Assembly: GCA_944323935.1 (NCBI GenBank)
Contig: CALUUJ010000009.1
Location: forward strand, 22,724-86,723
Source of the DNA: Candidatus Gastranaerophilales bacterium
Lineage (GTDB): Bacteria > Cyanobacteriota > Vampirovibrionia > Gastranaerophilales > Gastranaerophilaceae
Direction of reading: 5' to 3'
Length of the DNA stretch: 64,000 nt
The notes beneath the pieces were generated by a model that was given only the letters and a program-made list of their open reading frames with translations, was not told the DNA's origin and did not search any database. This document shows positions 35,077 to 43,535 of the stretch, one piece after another; the stretch's first letter is position 1, and every line of letters starts with the position of its first letter. The position numbers and the translations under genes are program-made.

Positions 35077-35139
35077 CAACATGCCCGAAATAATAAACTA
35101 AACACAAGTAGAATATATAGTGCTAATATAAAAAATTAA

Positions 35140-36462
35140 TTAAACAGACTCACCATATAAACACCAAGTCTGAGCTTTTGTAATTTTAACATTAACAAAA
35201 TCACCAATATTTTTTGTATCATCAACAAAATGTACAATTTTGTTATTTCCTGCTCTTGAGTTTAGAACAATAACTCCGTCTTTCTCGGTTTTACCTTCAA
35301 CTAAAACATTAAGTACTTTACCAACAAACTTTTCATTCGATTTTAAACATACTTCCCTATTTTTTTCATTTAGTTTTTCCAATCTTTCATATTTAACATC
35401 TTCAGGAATAAACTTATCAACCATTTTTCCGGCTTTAGTAAATACTCTCGGAGAATATGCCGCAGTATTTGAATAATCAAGTTCTAATTCATCAATAGCG
35501 TTTAAAGTATCTTGAAATTCTTCTTCCGTTTCCCCAGGGAAACCGGCAATAAAATCACTTGTAATAGCAACATCAGGAAATCTTTTTCTTATTTTAGAAA
35601 CTATTTCATAATATTGTTCTTTTGAATAATGCCTATTCATTTCCGCAAGTATATGAGAATTTCCTGATTGCATAGGGATATGAAAATATTTACAGACTTT
35701 ATCACACTCATCAACTGCATTAATCAAGTCATCAGTAATATCTGAAGGATATGACGTAACAAAACGAATACGAAATTCACCGTCTAATTTATTTAAATCA
35801 CGCAAAAGATTAGCTAGAGTAATGTTTTTATCCTTTAAATCTTTTCCGTAACTGTCAACATTTTGTCCTAAAAGGGTAATTTCTTTAAAACCTTCTTTTA
35901 TTATATTTTTAGCCTCTTGTATTATTTCTTCAGGATGTCTGCTTCTTTCTCTGCCTCTTGTAAAAGGGACAACACAATATGTACAAAAATTATTGCAGCC
36001 TTCAATTATTGGTATCCACGCATTAACAGAATCTTGTTTTCTTAATATTTTAAAATCATTTTGATTACAAACAACTGGATTATTTGTAATAGCGCAAACT
36101 TTTTCATTATTTTCAATTTTTTTTATTAATTCCGGTAATTGGTAAATATTATGTGTACCAAAAACCAAGTCGACATATGGAGCCCTAACTCTGACTTTTT
36201 CTTTATCTTGTTGTGCAACACAACCACAAATAGCAATCTTTAAATCAGGACGAGATTTTTTCCATTTTCCCCAAACTCCCAATTTACTATAGGCTTTATC
36301 TGCAGACAATTGACGAATACTACATGTATTTATAATTAATAAATCAGCGTCCTTTTCAACTTCAGTTTCAACATAATCAAAATGAGAAAGAATACCCGCA
36401 ATCCTTTCACTGTCTGACTTATTCATCTGGCAACCTAAAGTTTCAATATATAATTTCTTCAT
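35140..36462 (-). CDS. miaB: tRNA-2-methylthio-N6-dimethylallyladenosine synthase
   Basis: 440 aa. Adds the methylthio group at C2 of ms2i6A37 in tRNAs. The N-terminal MTTase domain has ETLGCQMNKSDSE, TCSIRQ and CGCVAQQ (cysteines of the auxiliary cluster). The radical-SAM motif is GCNNFCTYC, followed by VPFTRGRE and GQNVDSYG. The C-terminal TRAM domain runs from about 375. GQNVDSYG and the length distinguish MiaB from RimO and MtaB. ATG 36462 has no ribosome site; TATAAT lies 7 nt upstream on the minus strand. Confidence 0.96.
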   Translation of the reverse strand: MKKLYIETLGCQMNKSDSERIAGILSHFDYVETEVEKDADLLIINTCSIRQLSADKAYSKLGVWGKWKKSRPDLKIAICGCVAQQDKEKVRVRAPYVDLVFGTHNIYQLPELIKKIENNEKVCAITNNPVVCNQNDFKILRKQDSVNAWIPIIEGCNNFCTYCVVPFTRGRERSRHPEEIIQEAKNIIKEGFKEITLLGQNVDSYGKDLKDKNITLANLLRDLNKLDGEFRIRFVTSYPSDITDDLINAVDECDKVCKYFHIPMQSGNSHILAEMNRHYSKEQYYEIVSKIRKRFPDVAITSDFIAGFPGETEEEFQDTLNAIDELELDYSNTAAYSPRVFTKAGKMVDKFIPEDVKYERLEKLNEKNREVCLKSNEKFVGKVLNVLVEGKTEKDGVIVLNSRAGNNKIVHFVDDTKNIGDFVNVKITKAQTWCLYGESV

Positions 36463-36469
36463 AGAGAAA

Positions 36470-36475
36470 ATTATA
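36470..36475 (-). promoter_or_regulatory. -10 TATAAT seven nt before the miaB ATG
   Basis: Perfect TATAAT on the minus strand, directly preceded by TG. The seven intervening nt (TTTCTCT) contain no Shine-Dalgarno. Confidence 0.45.
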
Positions 36476-36508
36476 CATTAAAAAAACAAGAAAAAAATAA
36501 AATATAAA

Positions 36509-37432
36509 TTATAGAGAATTATTATTAGCAGGATTATTTTTTAATAAATTTTTTCTTCTTAATGTATCAATTATTAAAAAATTGAATTTTTTTGCATTTT
36601 CAGATTCGAAATTTTTACACTGGTCAATATTATCCAATTCCCACAATGGAAGATGAGCTACACCTCCAAATTCGGCAATATGTTCCTGACTTACGTAAAA
36701 GCTTATATAATCTATGGCATATTTTTCAGGATCTATATGTTTTGCAGAAGAAGAATAACACTCATAATCAAAACTCCTGTAAGAAACATTTTTACTGTCA
36801 ATACCAAAATATTCCTTCATTATATTCTCAAAGACACTCAAAGATCTTCCTGTGCGAGTATAGTCAAAGAATAAATACTTTTTGCCTGATGATTCTATTT
36901 TTTCTTTGGACAGACCTTGTTCTGTGAGAAAATCTTTGTATTTCGGAAATGATGTAGAAAAATCTTTATAAGAATCATTTTCCCAGTATTCGCTCAAACC
37001 GGATATTGGCAAATATTTAGTTTCAACACCCATAAACTCAAGAACTCTTCCAATACCAGAAGGAGAAGTACCAATAGAAACAAAAACATAATTACCCTCC
37101 CCATATTTTTTATCTAAGTCATTTTTTACATTGATACCAACTTTTAAAGTGTCCTTAGCTGCATCTTCTGCTTCTTTACTAGTCGCCATTAAAATTGCTC
37201 TTTCTTTTCTTGAAAGTGAATTATATGAATCAATATCAAACTTTTTTGTACGAGATAATATTTTTTTTGCCTGCAAATTTCGTTTTGCAGAAAGACTCAT
37301 CTCAAAACTATCATTTTGCAAATTTGGAATACAAATATTCGGATTTATCTGAGAAGACAGGTTTTTTCTCAAACACTTTGCAGAAGAAATGGCAGATATT
37401 AATTGTGTTACATTCATAACTATATAATTCAC
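36509..37432 (-). CDS. Hypothetical protein with a phosphoribosyltransferase-like loop
   Basis: 307 aa if the GTG at 37432 is used, 302 aa from the internal ATG at 37417; neither has a good ribosome site. No family is firmly recognised. The central segment VFVSIGTSPSGIGRVLEFMG and later KYLFFDYTRTGRSLSVFE resemble a type-I PRTase: a beta-strand, then D-x-x-x-TG-x-S/T as in the PRPP-binding motif, though the usual paired acidic residues are replaced by FFDY. The N-terminal 60 residues are Asn/Ser-rich with a Phe-containing short tag (NDSFEMSLSA), reminiscent of the N-terminal tags on the two Ca-loop paralogues. The gene is divergent from ppiC. Confidence 0.72.
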   Translation of the reverse strand: MNYIVMNVTQLISAISSAKCLRKNLSSQINPNICIPNLQNDSFEMSLSAKRNLQAKKILSRTKKFDIDSYNSLSRKERAILMATSKEAEDAAKDTLKVGINVKNDLDKKYGEGNYVFVSIGTSPSGIGRVLEFMGVETKYLPISGLSEYWENDSYKDFSTSFPKYKDFLTEQGLSKEKIESSGKKYLFFDYTRTGRSLSVFENIMKEYFGIDSKNVSYRSFDYECYSSSAKHIDPEKYAIDYISFYVSQEHIAEFGGVAHLPLWELDNIDQCKNFESENAKKFNFLIIDTLRRKNLLKNNPANNNSL

Positions 37433-37465
37433 ATAAATATTTTTTTTGCTGAAAAAATAAGTACA

Positions 37466-37474
37466 TGTTATACT
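37466..37474 (+). promoter_or_regulatory. Extended -10 of the parvulin operon
   Basis: TGT-TATACT. The predicted start near 37481 leaves a 45-nt leader with the AGGAGAT ribosome site. Confidence 0.45.
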
Positions 37475-37525
37475 TCATAAAAATAGTAAAATTTATAAAA
37501 ATTAAATTTTAAGATAGGAGATAAT

Positions 37526-37810
37526 ATGACAACATTTGTAAAAGCAAGTCACTTACTCGTCAAAACAGAAGAAGAAGCATTAAAAATTAAAGAAGAAATT
37601 GATAATGGGAAAGATTTTGCACAAGCAGCAAAAGAAGTTTCGTTATGTCCCTCTGGTCAAAATGGCGGAGATTTGGGATATTTTACAAAAGGTCAGATGG
37701 TTAAAGAATTTGAAGACGCTGCATTTTCTATGAATATAGGGGATGTTTCAAATCCAATTAAGACTCAATTTGGTTATCACTTAATATACTTAACAGATAA
37801 AAAAGACTAA
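37526..37810 (+). CDS. Single-domain parvulin peptidyl-prolyl isomerase
   Basis: 94 aa, a complete PpiC/parvulin rotamase domain with no signal peptide or chaperone arm, hence cytoplasmic. ASHLLVKTEEEAL, the CPSGQNGGDLGYF loop and FGYHLIYL carry the active-site His, Cys/Ser and His residues. ATG 37526 has a TAGGAGA ribosome site. The stop overlaps the aminopeptidase start (TAATG), so the two proteins are coupled. A proline-directed pair is notable, since the next gene cleaves X-Pro bonds. Confidence 0.95.
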   Translation: MTTFVKASHLLVKTEEEALKIKEEIDNGKDFAQAAKEVSLCPSGQNGGDLGYFTKGQMVKEFEDAAFSMNIGDVSNPIKTQFGYHLIYLTDKKD

Positions 37811-39465
37811 TGGATATAAAATTAATAGAATATTTAAAAAATTTCCTGTCAAAAAATGATATCGACGGTTTAATTATTAACTCAACAAATGAATTTCTTG
37901 TTGAGTATAATTTATTAGAATTGAATTCAAGATATCACCTTACACAATTTACAGGTTCAACCGGCGATGTTTTATTTACACAAGATAAGATATATTTATT
38001 TGTCGATACAAGATATCATGAACAAGCAGACAATCAGGTTAATCCAGAATACATAGAGGTTGTAAAAATGCCTCTTTCTCAGTCATTTTTAAATGCATTA
38101 ACAGAAATAGTTCCTGCATACTTCAAATTAGGTATTATTTCTACAAAAACATCAAAAAAATTCTATGATAATTTAACAAAAAGACTGCAACAAAAAAATT
38201 CAACAATCAAACTGTTAAATAATGATCCTGTAATGGAATATAAAAAAGACTCAAAAAAAGAAACAAACTACAATATTTTCAAAATTGATACAGAAATTGC
38301 AGGTATAACTCCGGATGAAAAATATGCAAAAATAAAAGAATATCTGGGAAGTAATTTTAATATTTTAGTAACATCACTAGAAGATATTGCATATATTACA
38401 AATTTACGTTCATATGATTTTGAATATAGTGCAATATTCCCTGCAAAAGCAATAATAAATGAATCTAAAGTAATTATTTTTACTAACTGCACACTTCCAC
38501 ATATTGGAGAAAATTTTGAAATAAAAAAATTATCAGAATATGAAACAACTCTAAAAAGTTTAGATAGATCCGAATTATTCATAGATGAAGAACAATTGAC
38601 AATATATGACTATAAATTGATAAACCAATCAAATAAAATATTGCCAAGCTATTTCAAATTATATAAAACAGTAAAAAATGATAATGAAATTGCCCATTTG
38701 AAGCACTGTTTTGAAAGGGCAGATAAAGCACTAAAAATAGTATATGATATGTTAAATTCAGAAACAATATATTCTGAATATGACTATTATGAAGCACTTA
38801 TAAAATCAATGAAAGAAAATGGAGCATTATCATTAAGTTTTAAACCAATAGTAGCAGCGGGATCAAACACATCTATAATCCACTACTCAACACCTTCAAA
38901 AGAAAAAATGGTTAATGATGGTGACTTATTGTTAATAGATTATGGCGGATACTATGAAGGTGGTCTTGCGACAGATACAACAAGAACTTTTATAAAAGGT
39001 ACGCCAAATTCAGAACAAAAAGCAGCATATACTGCAGTTCTTAAAGCCTTTTTAAACGCTTGTTATAATAAATACAAAAAAAAGTCCGCTTATTATAATA
39101 TAGATAAAATAGCAAGAGAAACTATAGGAAAATCAATATCTGAAGATTATGCATTTGCACACGGAACCGGGCATGGTGTCGGTATTGGAGTTCATGAAAT
39201 ACCGCCCAGAGTTTCTTCATCTGATGCAGCTAAAACAAAGATAATAGAGAATACTGTATTTTCAATAGAACCTGGAGTTTATAAAGAAGGTTGGGGCGGT
39301 ATAAGATTAGAAAATACAGTATATGCAAAATATGAAGAAGATAAAATCACAATGAATTCTCTTTCACATTTTCCGTTTGAAATAAAACTTGTTGATTTTT
39401 CTTCAATGAACGATTATGAAAAATACTACTATATGAAATGGCAGGCAAATGCATGTCTTATATAA
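37810..39465 (+). CDS. Xaa-Pro aminopeptidase (M24B)
   Basis: 551 aa. Removes the N-terminal residue from peptides with proline at position 2, using two metal ions. Two creatinase-like N-terminal domains (about 1-310) precede the pita-bread catalytic domain. All five ligands are visible: D in LLLIDYGG, D in ATDTTRTF, H in FAHGTGHGVG, E in SIEPGVY and E in RLENTV. The length and double N-terminal domain match the XPNPEP1-like, not the E. coli PepP, architecture. Its ATG overlaps the ppiC stop, and its 3' end overlaps the SpoU gene. Confidence 0.95.
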   Translation: MDIKLIEYLKNFLSKNDIDGLIINSTNEFLVEYNLLELNSRYHLTQFTGSTGDVLFTQDKIYLFVDTRYHEQADNQVNPEYIEVVKMPLSQSFLNALTEIVPAYFKLGIISTKTSKKFYDNLTKRLQQKNSTIKLLNNDPVMEYKKDSKKETNYNIFKIDTEIAGITPDEKYAKIKEYLGSNFNILVTSLEDIAYITNLRSYDFEYSAIFPAKAIINESKVIIFTNCTLPHIGENFEIKKLSEYETTLKSLDRSELFIDEEQLTIYDYKLINQSNKILPSYFKLYKTVKNDNEIAHLKHCFERADKALKIVYDMLNSETIYSEYDYYEALIKSMKENGALSLSFKPIVAAGSNTSIIHYSTPSKEKMVNDGDLLLIDYGGYYEGGLATDTTRTFIKGTPNSEQKAAYTAVLKAFLNACYNKYKKKSAYYNIDKIARETIGKSISEDYAFAHGTGHGVGIGVHEIPPRVSSSDAAKTKIIENTVFSIEPGVYKEGWGGIRLENTVYAKYEEDKITMNSLSHFPFEIKLVDFSSMNDYEKYYYMKWQANACLI

Positions 39466-40199
39466 ATACTATTTCAAATAATCGTATAAAAGAGATAGTC
39501 AAACTTCATCAAAAAAAATATAGAGATGAATTAGGTCTTTTTATTGTTGAAGGTATTAAAGCTATTGAAGAATTAATAAAGAATAATATTGATATAAAAG
39601 AAATATATGCGCTAAAAGATTTTGAAACAGAGAAATATACGGTAAAAATTATTGATGAAGCAATAATGAAAAAAATTTCAACAACAAGTTCAACTTGCGA
39701 AATTTTGGCAGTTGCAAAGAAAAAAGAATATAACATCAATGATTTTAAGAATAAAAATAAATTGATCCTTCTAGATTCAATAAGCGATCCGGGTAACTTA
39801 GGTACAATAATAAGAAGCGCCTCAGCATTCGGAATAGAGGGGATTGTATTATACAAAGATTGCGTTGATATGTACTCATCAAAAGTAATACGTTCATCTG
39901 CAGGCAATTTTTTTAAAACACCAATCATAGAAGTAAAAGATATAGAGGACTTTAATCAGAACTTTAAAGATTTTAAGAAAATTTCAACAGCATTATATGA
40001 AAAAAATACTATATCTATTAATGAATGTAAAAATATAAAAAAATATATTATTATGTTTGGCTCTGAAGCAAATGGTTTATCTACAGAACTTATTAAAATT
40101 GCAGATAAAAATATAATACTAAAAATGAAAAATAATGTAGAATCCCTGAATTTATCAGTATGTGCCTCAATTATAATGTATGAACTTTATAAATTATAA
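39453..40199 (+). CDS. SpoU/TrmH-family RNA 2'-O-methyltransferase
   Basis: 248 aa. A small N-terminal RNA-binding domain (RIKEIVKLHQKKYRDELGLF) is followed by the knotted SPOUT domain: LLDSISDPGNLGTIIRSA, then SEANGLS and NLSVCASIIMYEL forming the S-adenosylmethionine-binding trefoil knot. Likely targets are rRNA or tRNA guanosine/uridine; the exact site cannot be assigned. Starts at 39438 and 39453 are both possible. 39453 (MSYINTISNNRI) fits family N-termini better and is chosen. It overlaps the aminopeptidase 3' end by 13 nt, so it completes a three-gene operon. Confidence 0.9.
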   Translation: MSYINTISNNRIKEIVKLHQKKYRDELGLFIVEGIKAIEELIKNNIDIKEIYALKDFETEKYTVKIIDEAIMKKISTTSSTCEILAVAKKKEYNINDFKNKNKLILLDSISDPGNLGTIIRSASAFGIEGIVLYKDCVDMYSSKVIRSSAGNFFKTPIIEVKDIEDFNQNFKDFKKISTALYEKNTISINECKNIKKYIIMFGSEANGLSTELIKIADKNIILKMKNNVESLNLSVCASIIMYELYKL

Positions 40200-40296
40200 A
40201 ATCAATTGTAATAATATGTAAATTTTTTTATAAATTATTAAAGTTTTATTTTTTTTTTTCGATAACAAATAAGTTAGTTTTTGGAGAAGAAATATA

Positions 40297-40434
40297 ATGG
40301 GTAATGAATTATTAAACTCACAGAATTTCGACATAGAAATAAAAAAACTTCTTGATAATATTGATAATATCAGTTCGTCAGTTGATATATACAAAATTAT
40401 TGTTGATGAGCAACTCACTCTTACGGCTGTATAA
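40297..40434 (+). CDS. Micro-protein 1, 45 aa (SSxDIY family)
   Basis: Too short for usual ORF calls. ATG 40297 is preceded by TTGGAGAAGAAATATA, a good ribosome site. Product: MGNELLNSQNFDIEIKK, then LLDNIDNISSSVDIYKII, ending QLTLTAV. It is mostly an amphipathic helix without signal peptide. The core KLLxxxDxxxSSxDIY is shared with the micro-ORF 120 nt downstream, which argues that both are real and duplicated. No function is recognised; regulator peptide, antitoxin or adaptor are open possibilities. The opposite strand has a longer open frame across it, but without homology or ribosome site. Confidence 0.62.
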   Translation: MGNELLNSQNFDIEIKKLLDNIDNISSSVDIYKIIVDEQLTLTAV

Positions 40435-40554
40435 CATAAAATATACATTAATAATGTAAAGTAATGTAGTTTATTTATAAATAAAAAGTGGAATAACATA
40501 CTAAAAGGTAAGTATTTTATTTTTGCATGCTTTTTGTTTTTATTTCGAGGACAT

Positions 40555-40695
40555 ATGGAAACTAAAACTACATTATCAAGTGACGATACAATTAAAAAGC
40601 TTAGAAAACTTTTAAAAAGTTTTGATAAGTTTAATAGCAGTATAGATATTTATGACATGTGTATTAAGAAAAAATTAAAAGATAAAAAAGAATAA
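40555..40695 (+). CDS. Micro-protein 2, 46 aa (SSxDIY family)
   Basis: ATG 40555 is preceded by CGAGGACAT. Product: METKTTLSSDDTIKKLRK, then LLKSFDKFNSSIDIYDM, ending with a lysine-rich tail KKKLKDKKE. Alignment with micro-protein 1 over about 26 residues: KLLxxxDxxxSS(V/I)DIYxxxxxxxL. The tails differ: neutral in the first, strongly basic in this one. The single Cys lies after DIYDM. The gene ends 43 nt before the argS -10. Function unknown; the basic tail could contact nucleic acid or membrane, which is speculation. Confidence 0.62.
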   Translation: METKTTLSSDDTIKKLRKLLKSFDKFNSSIDIYDMCIKKKLKDKKE

Positions 40696-40735
40696 TAAAT
40701 TTTTTATTATTGAATCTATTTCTTTTGCATTTTTT

Positions 40736-40744
40736 TGCTATAGT
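40736..40744 (+). promoter_or_regulatory. Extended -10 of argS
   Basis: TGC-TATAGT. Six nt further is an ATG (40751) that opens a four-codon minicistron, so the argS mRNA would begin with AUG. Confidence 0.5.
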
Positions 40745-40750
40745 TTATAG

Positions 40751-40765
40751 ATGTACGGACATTAA
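40751..40765 (+). other. Four-codon leader ORF (M-Y-G-H) at the argS transcript start
   Basis: ATG TAC GGA CAT TAA lies exactly 6 nt after TATAGT, with the argS ATG 12 nt after its stop. No arginine codon is present, so classical attenuation is unlikely. It may be fortuitous or may influence ribosome loading. Confidence 0.35.
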
Positions 40766-40777
40766 GAAAGCAGAATT

Positions 40778-42547
40778 ATGTTAAAAGAATATTTTTTAGA
40801 AAAGGTAAACACATCAATTAGAGATTTGTTAAAGAATAAATGTCTTGGGCAAATGACACAAGATGAAGAATTTTCTTTACAGTCAGAAGTTCCAAAAAAT
40901 ATTCAGTTTGGTGATTTCGCTGTTAATGTATCATCTCTTTCTAGATATGCTAAACTACCGCCTGCAAAAATAGCAGAATTAGTTTCTGAGAATATCGAAA
41001 GAAATGGCTTTGATATAAATGTAACTGCAGGCTTTATAAATTTTAAATTGCAAAGTCACATGTTGAACAACATTCTTGCTGAAGTTTTGGAAAAGAAACT
41101 TGATTTTGCGAAAAATAATATTGGCAATAATTCAAAAGTCATACTTGAATATGTAAGTGCAAATCCTACAGGTCCATTTCATATAGGACACGGAAGATGG
41201 GCTGCAATGGGCAGTACACTTGCAAATGTAATGAAATACTCAGGATATGATGTATATCAGGAATTTTATATAAATGATGCAGGAAGTCAAATTCAAAAAC
41301 TTGGGAAATCCTTATACATCAGAATATTAAAAGAATTAAATATAAATATAGACTTTCCGACAGATGAGGAAGAAGCAAAAAATTTCTATACCGGTGAATA
41401 TCTTATACCAGTAGCTAAAGAATTTTTAAAAGAAGAAAAAGAAAAAGCAGAAGAAATTAAAAACAAATATAATGGTGAATTCAATCCTGAATTGTTAAAG
41501 TATATTTGTAAATATGCAAGATTAAAAATGTTAAGTATGCAAAAAGCATTACTTGAAAATTTTCATACAAATTTTGACAATTATTTCAGTGAATTAACAC
41601 TACATGAATCAGGAAAAGTAGAAGAATGCATAAAGAAACTGAATGATTTGGGTGTGTTATATGAAAAAGACGGAGCATTATGGTTTGCTTCATCAAAATA
41701 CGGTGATGATCAAGATAGAGTGATAAAGAAATCAGACGGTGCTTACACATATTTAACTGCAGATATTGCATATCATTACAATAAATTACAAAGAGGCTTT
41801 AATACATTAATAAATATATGGGGTGCTGATCACCATGGTTATATTCCAAGAATGCGTGCCTCAATAGAGGTATTAGGATACAATCCGAACTCATTGGAAG
41901 TTCTTTTAGGTCAGCTTGTTAACTTAGTTATGAACGGTGAACAAGTAAGAATGGGTAAAAGAACAAAAATGATAACCCTAGATGAATTAATAGATGAAGT
42001 AGGAGTTGATGCAACAAGATACTGGATGATTATGAGAAGCATTGATACTACACTTGATTTTGATGTAGAACTAGCCAAATCAAAAACAGATGAAAATCCT
42101 GTATTTTATGTTCAATATGCACACGCAAGAGCTTGTTCAATATTAAGACACGCTGTTCAGGAAAAATTTGATATAATAAACAAAACAAAAGAAGAAGCAA
42201 CAATTACTGATTTAGAGAACAAAATCGATGAATTAAAATCAAAAGACTTTGAAATTTTGTGGGAAAGTGAAGACGAAAAAGAACTTGAAACAACAAAAAA
42301 ATTAATCTTAAAACTGGAAGAATATAAATCAATAGTCCAAACTGCAGCAAAAAATAGAACACCTTACTTATTAACAAAATATTTACAAGAACTAGCCGCA
42401 AGTTTTCATCAATTTTATTCATATACGAAAGTTCTTGTCGAAGATGAAAAGCTTTTAATAGCGAGACTTTCGATTGTAAAAGCAGTAACATTAATTTTGA
42501 AATCAGCAATGAACATAATTGCTGTTGATGCACCTGAAAAAATGTAA
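40778..42547 (+). CDS. argS: Arginyl-tRNA synthetase
   Basis: 589 aa, class I synthetase. The N-terminal Arg-specific additional domain (about 1-110) includes FGDFAVNVSSL. The HIGH signature appears as NPTGPFHIGHGRWA, the KMSK-equivalent is RMGKRTKM, and WGADHHGYIPRM is typical of the family. The C-terminal anticodon-binding (DALR) helices end with FHQFYSYTKVL. ATG 40778 has only a weak AAGAAAG ribosome site, and a four-codon ORF precedes it. Length and domain order are normal. Confidence 0.97.
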   Translation: MLKEYFLEKVNTSIRDLLKNKCLGQMTQDEEFSLQSEVPKNIQFGDFAVNVSSLSRYAKLPPAKIAELVSENIERNGFDINVTAGFINFKLQSHMLNNILAEVLEKKLDFAKNNIGNNSKVILEYVSANPTGPFHIGHGRWAAMGSTLANVMKYSGYDVYQEFYINDAGSQIQKLGKSLYIRILKELNINIDFPTDEEEAKNFYTGEYLIPVAKEFLKEEKEKAEEIKNKYNGEFNPELLKYICKYARLKMLSMQKALLENFHTNFDNYFSELTLHESGKVEECIKKLNDLGVLYEKDGALWFASSKYGDDQDRVIKKSDGAYTYLTADIAYHYNKLQRGFNTLINIWGADHHGYIPRMRASIEVLGYNPNSLEVLLGQLVNLVMNGEQVRMGKRTKMITLDELIDEVGVDATRYWMIMRSIDTTLDFDVELAKSKTDENPVFYVQYAHARACSILRHAVQEKFDIINKTKEEATITDLENKIDELKSKDFEILWESEDEKELETTKKLILKLEEYKSIVQTAAKNRTPYLLTKYLQELAASFHQFYSYTKVLVEDEKLLIARLSIVKAVTLILKSAMNIIAVDAPEKM

Positions 42548-42662
42548 AAATTAACTTATAAACAATAGTATAATATTACTCATTCAAATATTTGTTGTAT
42601 AATAATAATAAAAAAAAGCATATAGCTCAAAAGAGCCAGTAGATTAGCGGAGGAAGTCTTTT

Positions 42663-43526
42663 ATGACAGTAAAGGATTGGTTCGAACAACGAAAAGAAAT
42701 GCAAATAGCAAGAAGAAACCAAGATGCACAAATAGATGACAGTATAGGTAAACTTTGGGTCAAATGTTATAACTGTAATGCACAATTACTAAGAAAAGAA
42801 GTAGAAGAAAATTTAGATGTTTGTCCAAAATGCGGTTATCATTTTAGAATAAATGCAAGAACACGTATTAACCAACTATTTGATGAAGGTTCTTTTGAGG
42901 AACTTTTTGGAAATATAACAACAGCTGATCCATTAGAGTTTTCAGATACGGAAGCTTACAAAAAGAGAATTACTCAAGCAAAAGCCAAAACAAATATGAA
43001 TGAAGCCGTAATTTCAGGGGTAGGAAAAATAGACGGGTATGAAGTTGCTGCTGCTGTTATGGATTTTGAATTTATGGGCGGTTCTATGGGAAGTGTAGTG
43101 GGAGAGAAAGTCACTCTTGCTATGGAAGAAGCATTAAAAAGAAAAATCCCGATGATAGCAGTAACAGCATCCGGCGGAGCAAGAATGCAAGAAAGTATAC
43201 TCAGTCTTATGCAAATGGCTAAGACCAGTTGTGCAGTTGCAAGATTAAATGAAGCAGGTTTATTATATATTACAGTACTGACAGAACCTACTTTTGGCGG
43301 AGTTACTGCAAGTTTTGCAACACTCGGTGATATAATTATAGCTGAACAAGATGCAAGAATAGGTTTTGCAGGGAGACGAGTTATAGAACAAACAATAAGA
43401 CAAAGTCTTCCGGCAGACTTCCAAACAGCTAATTACTTAATGAAATACGGTCAAATAGATATGATTTCATCAAGGGCAGAATTAAAATCAACATTAGCAA
43501 AATTAATCAGCTTGCATACGAAGTAG
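42663..43526 (+). CDS. accD: Acetyl-CoA carboxylase carboxyltransferase beta subunit
   Basis: 287 aa. Forms the alpha2-beta2 carboxyltransferase that transfers carboxyl from biotin to acetyl-CoA, the first step of fatty acid synthesis. The N-terminal zinc ribbon CYNCN and CPKCGYHF is complete. The crotonase-like core has GGSMGSVVGEK, ASGGARMQES and the oxyanion segment PTFGGVTASFA. The leader contains a small GCTC-AAAA-GAGC hairpin and a CGGAGGAAG ribosome site. accA follows after 9 nt, the same order as in many bacteria, and gives matched subunit synthesis. Confidence 0.97.
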   Translation: MTVKDWFEQRKEMQIARRNQDAQIDDSIGKLWVKCYNCNAQLLRKEVEENLDVCPKCGYHFRINARTRINQLFDEGSFEELFGNITTADPLEFSDTEAYKKRITQAKAKTNMNEAVISGVGKIDGYEVAAAVMDFEFMGGSMGSVVGEKVTLAMEEALKRKIPMIAVTASGGARMQESILSLMQMAKTSCAVARLNEAGLLYITVLTEPTFGGVTASFATLGDIIIAEQDARIGFAGRRVIEQTIRQSLPADFQTANYLMKYGQIDMISSRAELKSTLAKLISLHTK

Positions 43527-43535
43527 GAGAAGGGT

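Larger units (their letters stand above)
40200..40777. other. 578-nt AT-rich region holding two micro-ORFs and the argS promoter
   Basis: Between the SpoU gene and argS. It contains a T11 run near 40250, two micro-ORFs with good ribosome sites (listed separately), a 7+7 palindrome TACATTAATAATGTA (40444-40458), the 16-nt palindrome TTTATTTATAAATAAA (40470-40485) and the argS promoter. No stable RNA gene was recognised. Confidence 0.7.

Noticed and set aside
40245..40262. T-run near 40250 as a SpoU-gene terminator
   Set aside because: No stable stem precedes the T-run, so it was not called.
40194..40499. 101-aa minus-strand frame opposite micro-protein 1
   Set aside because: No ribosome site, no similarity, and the plus-strand ORF pair has shared sequence and SDs.
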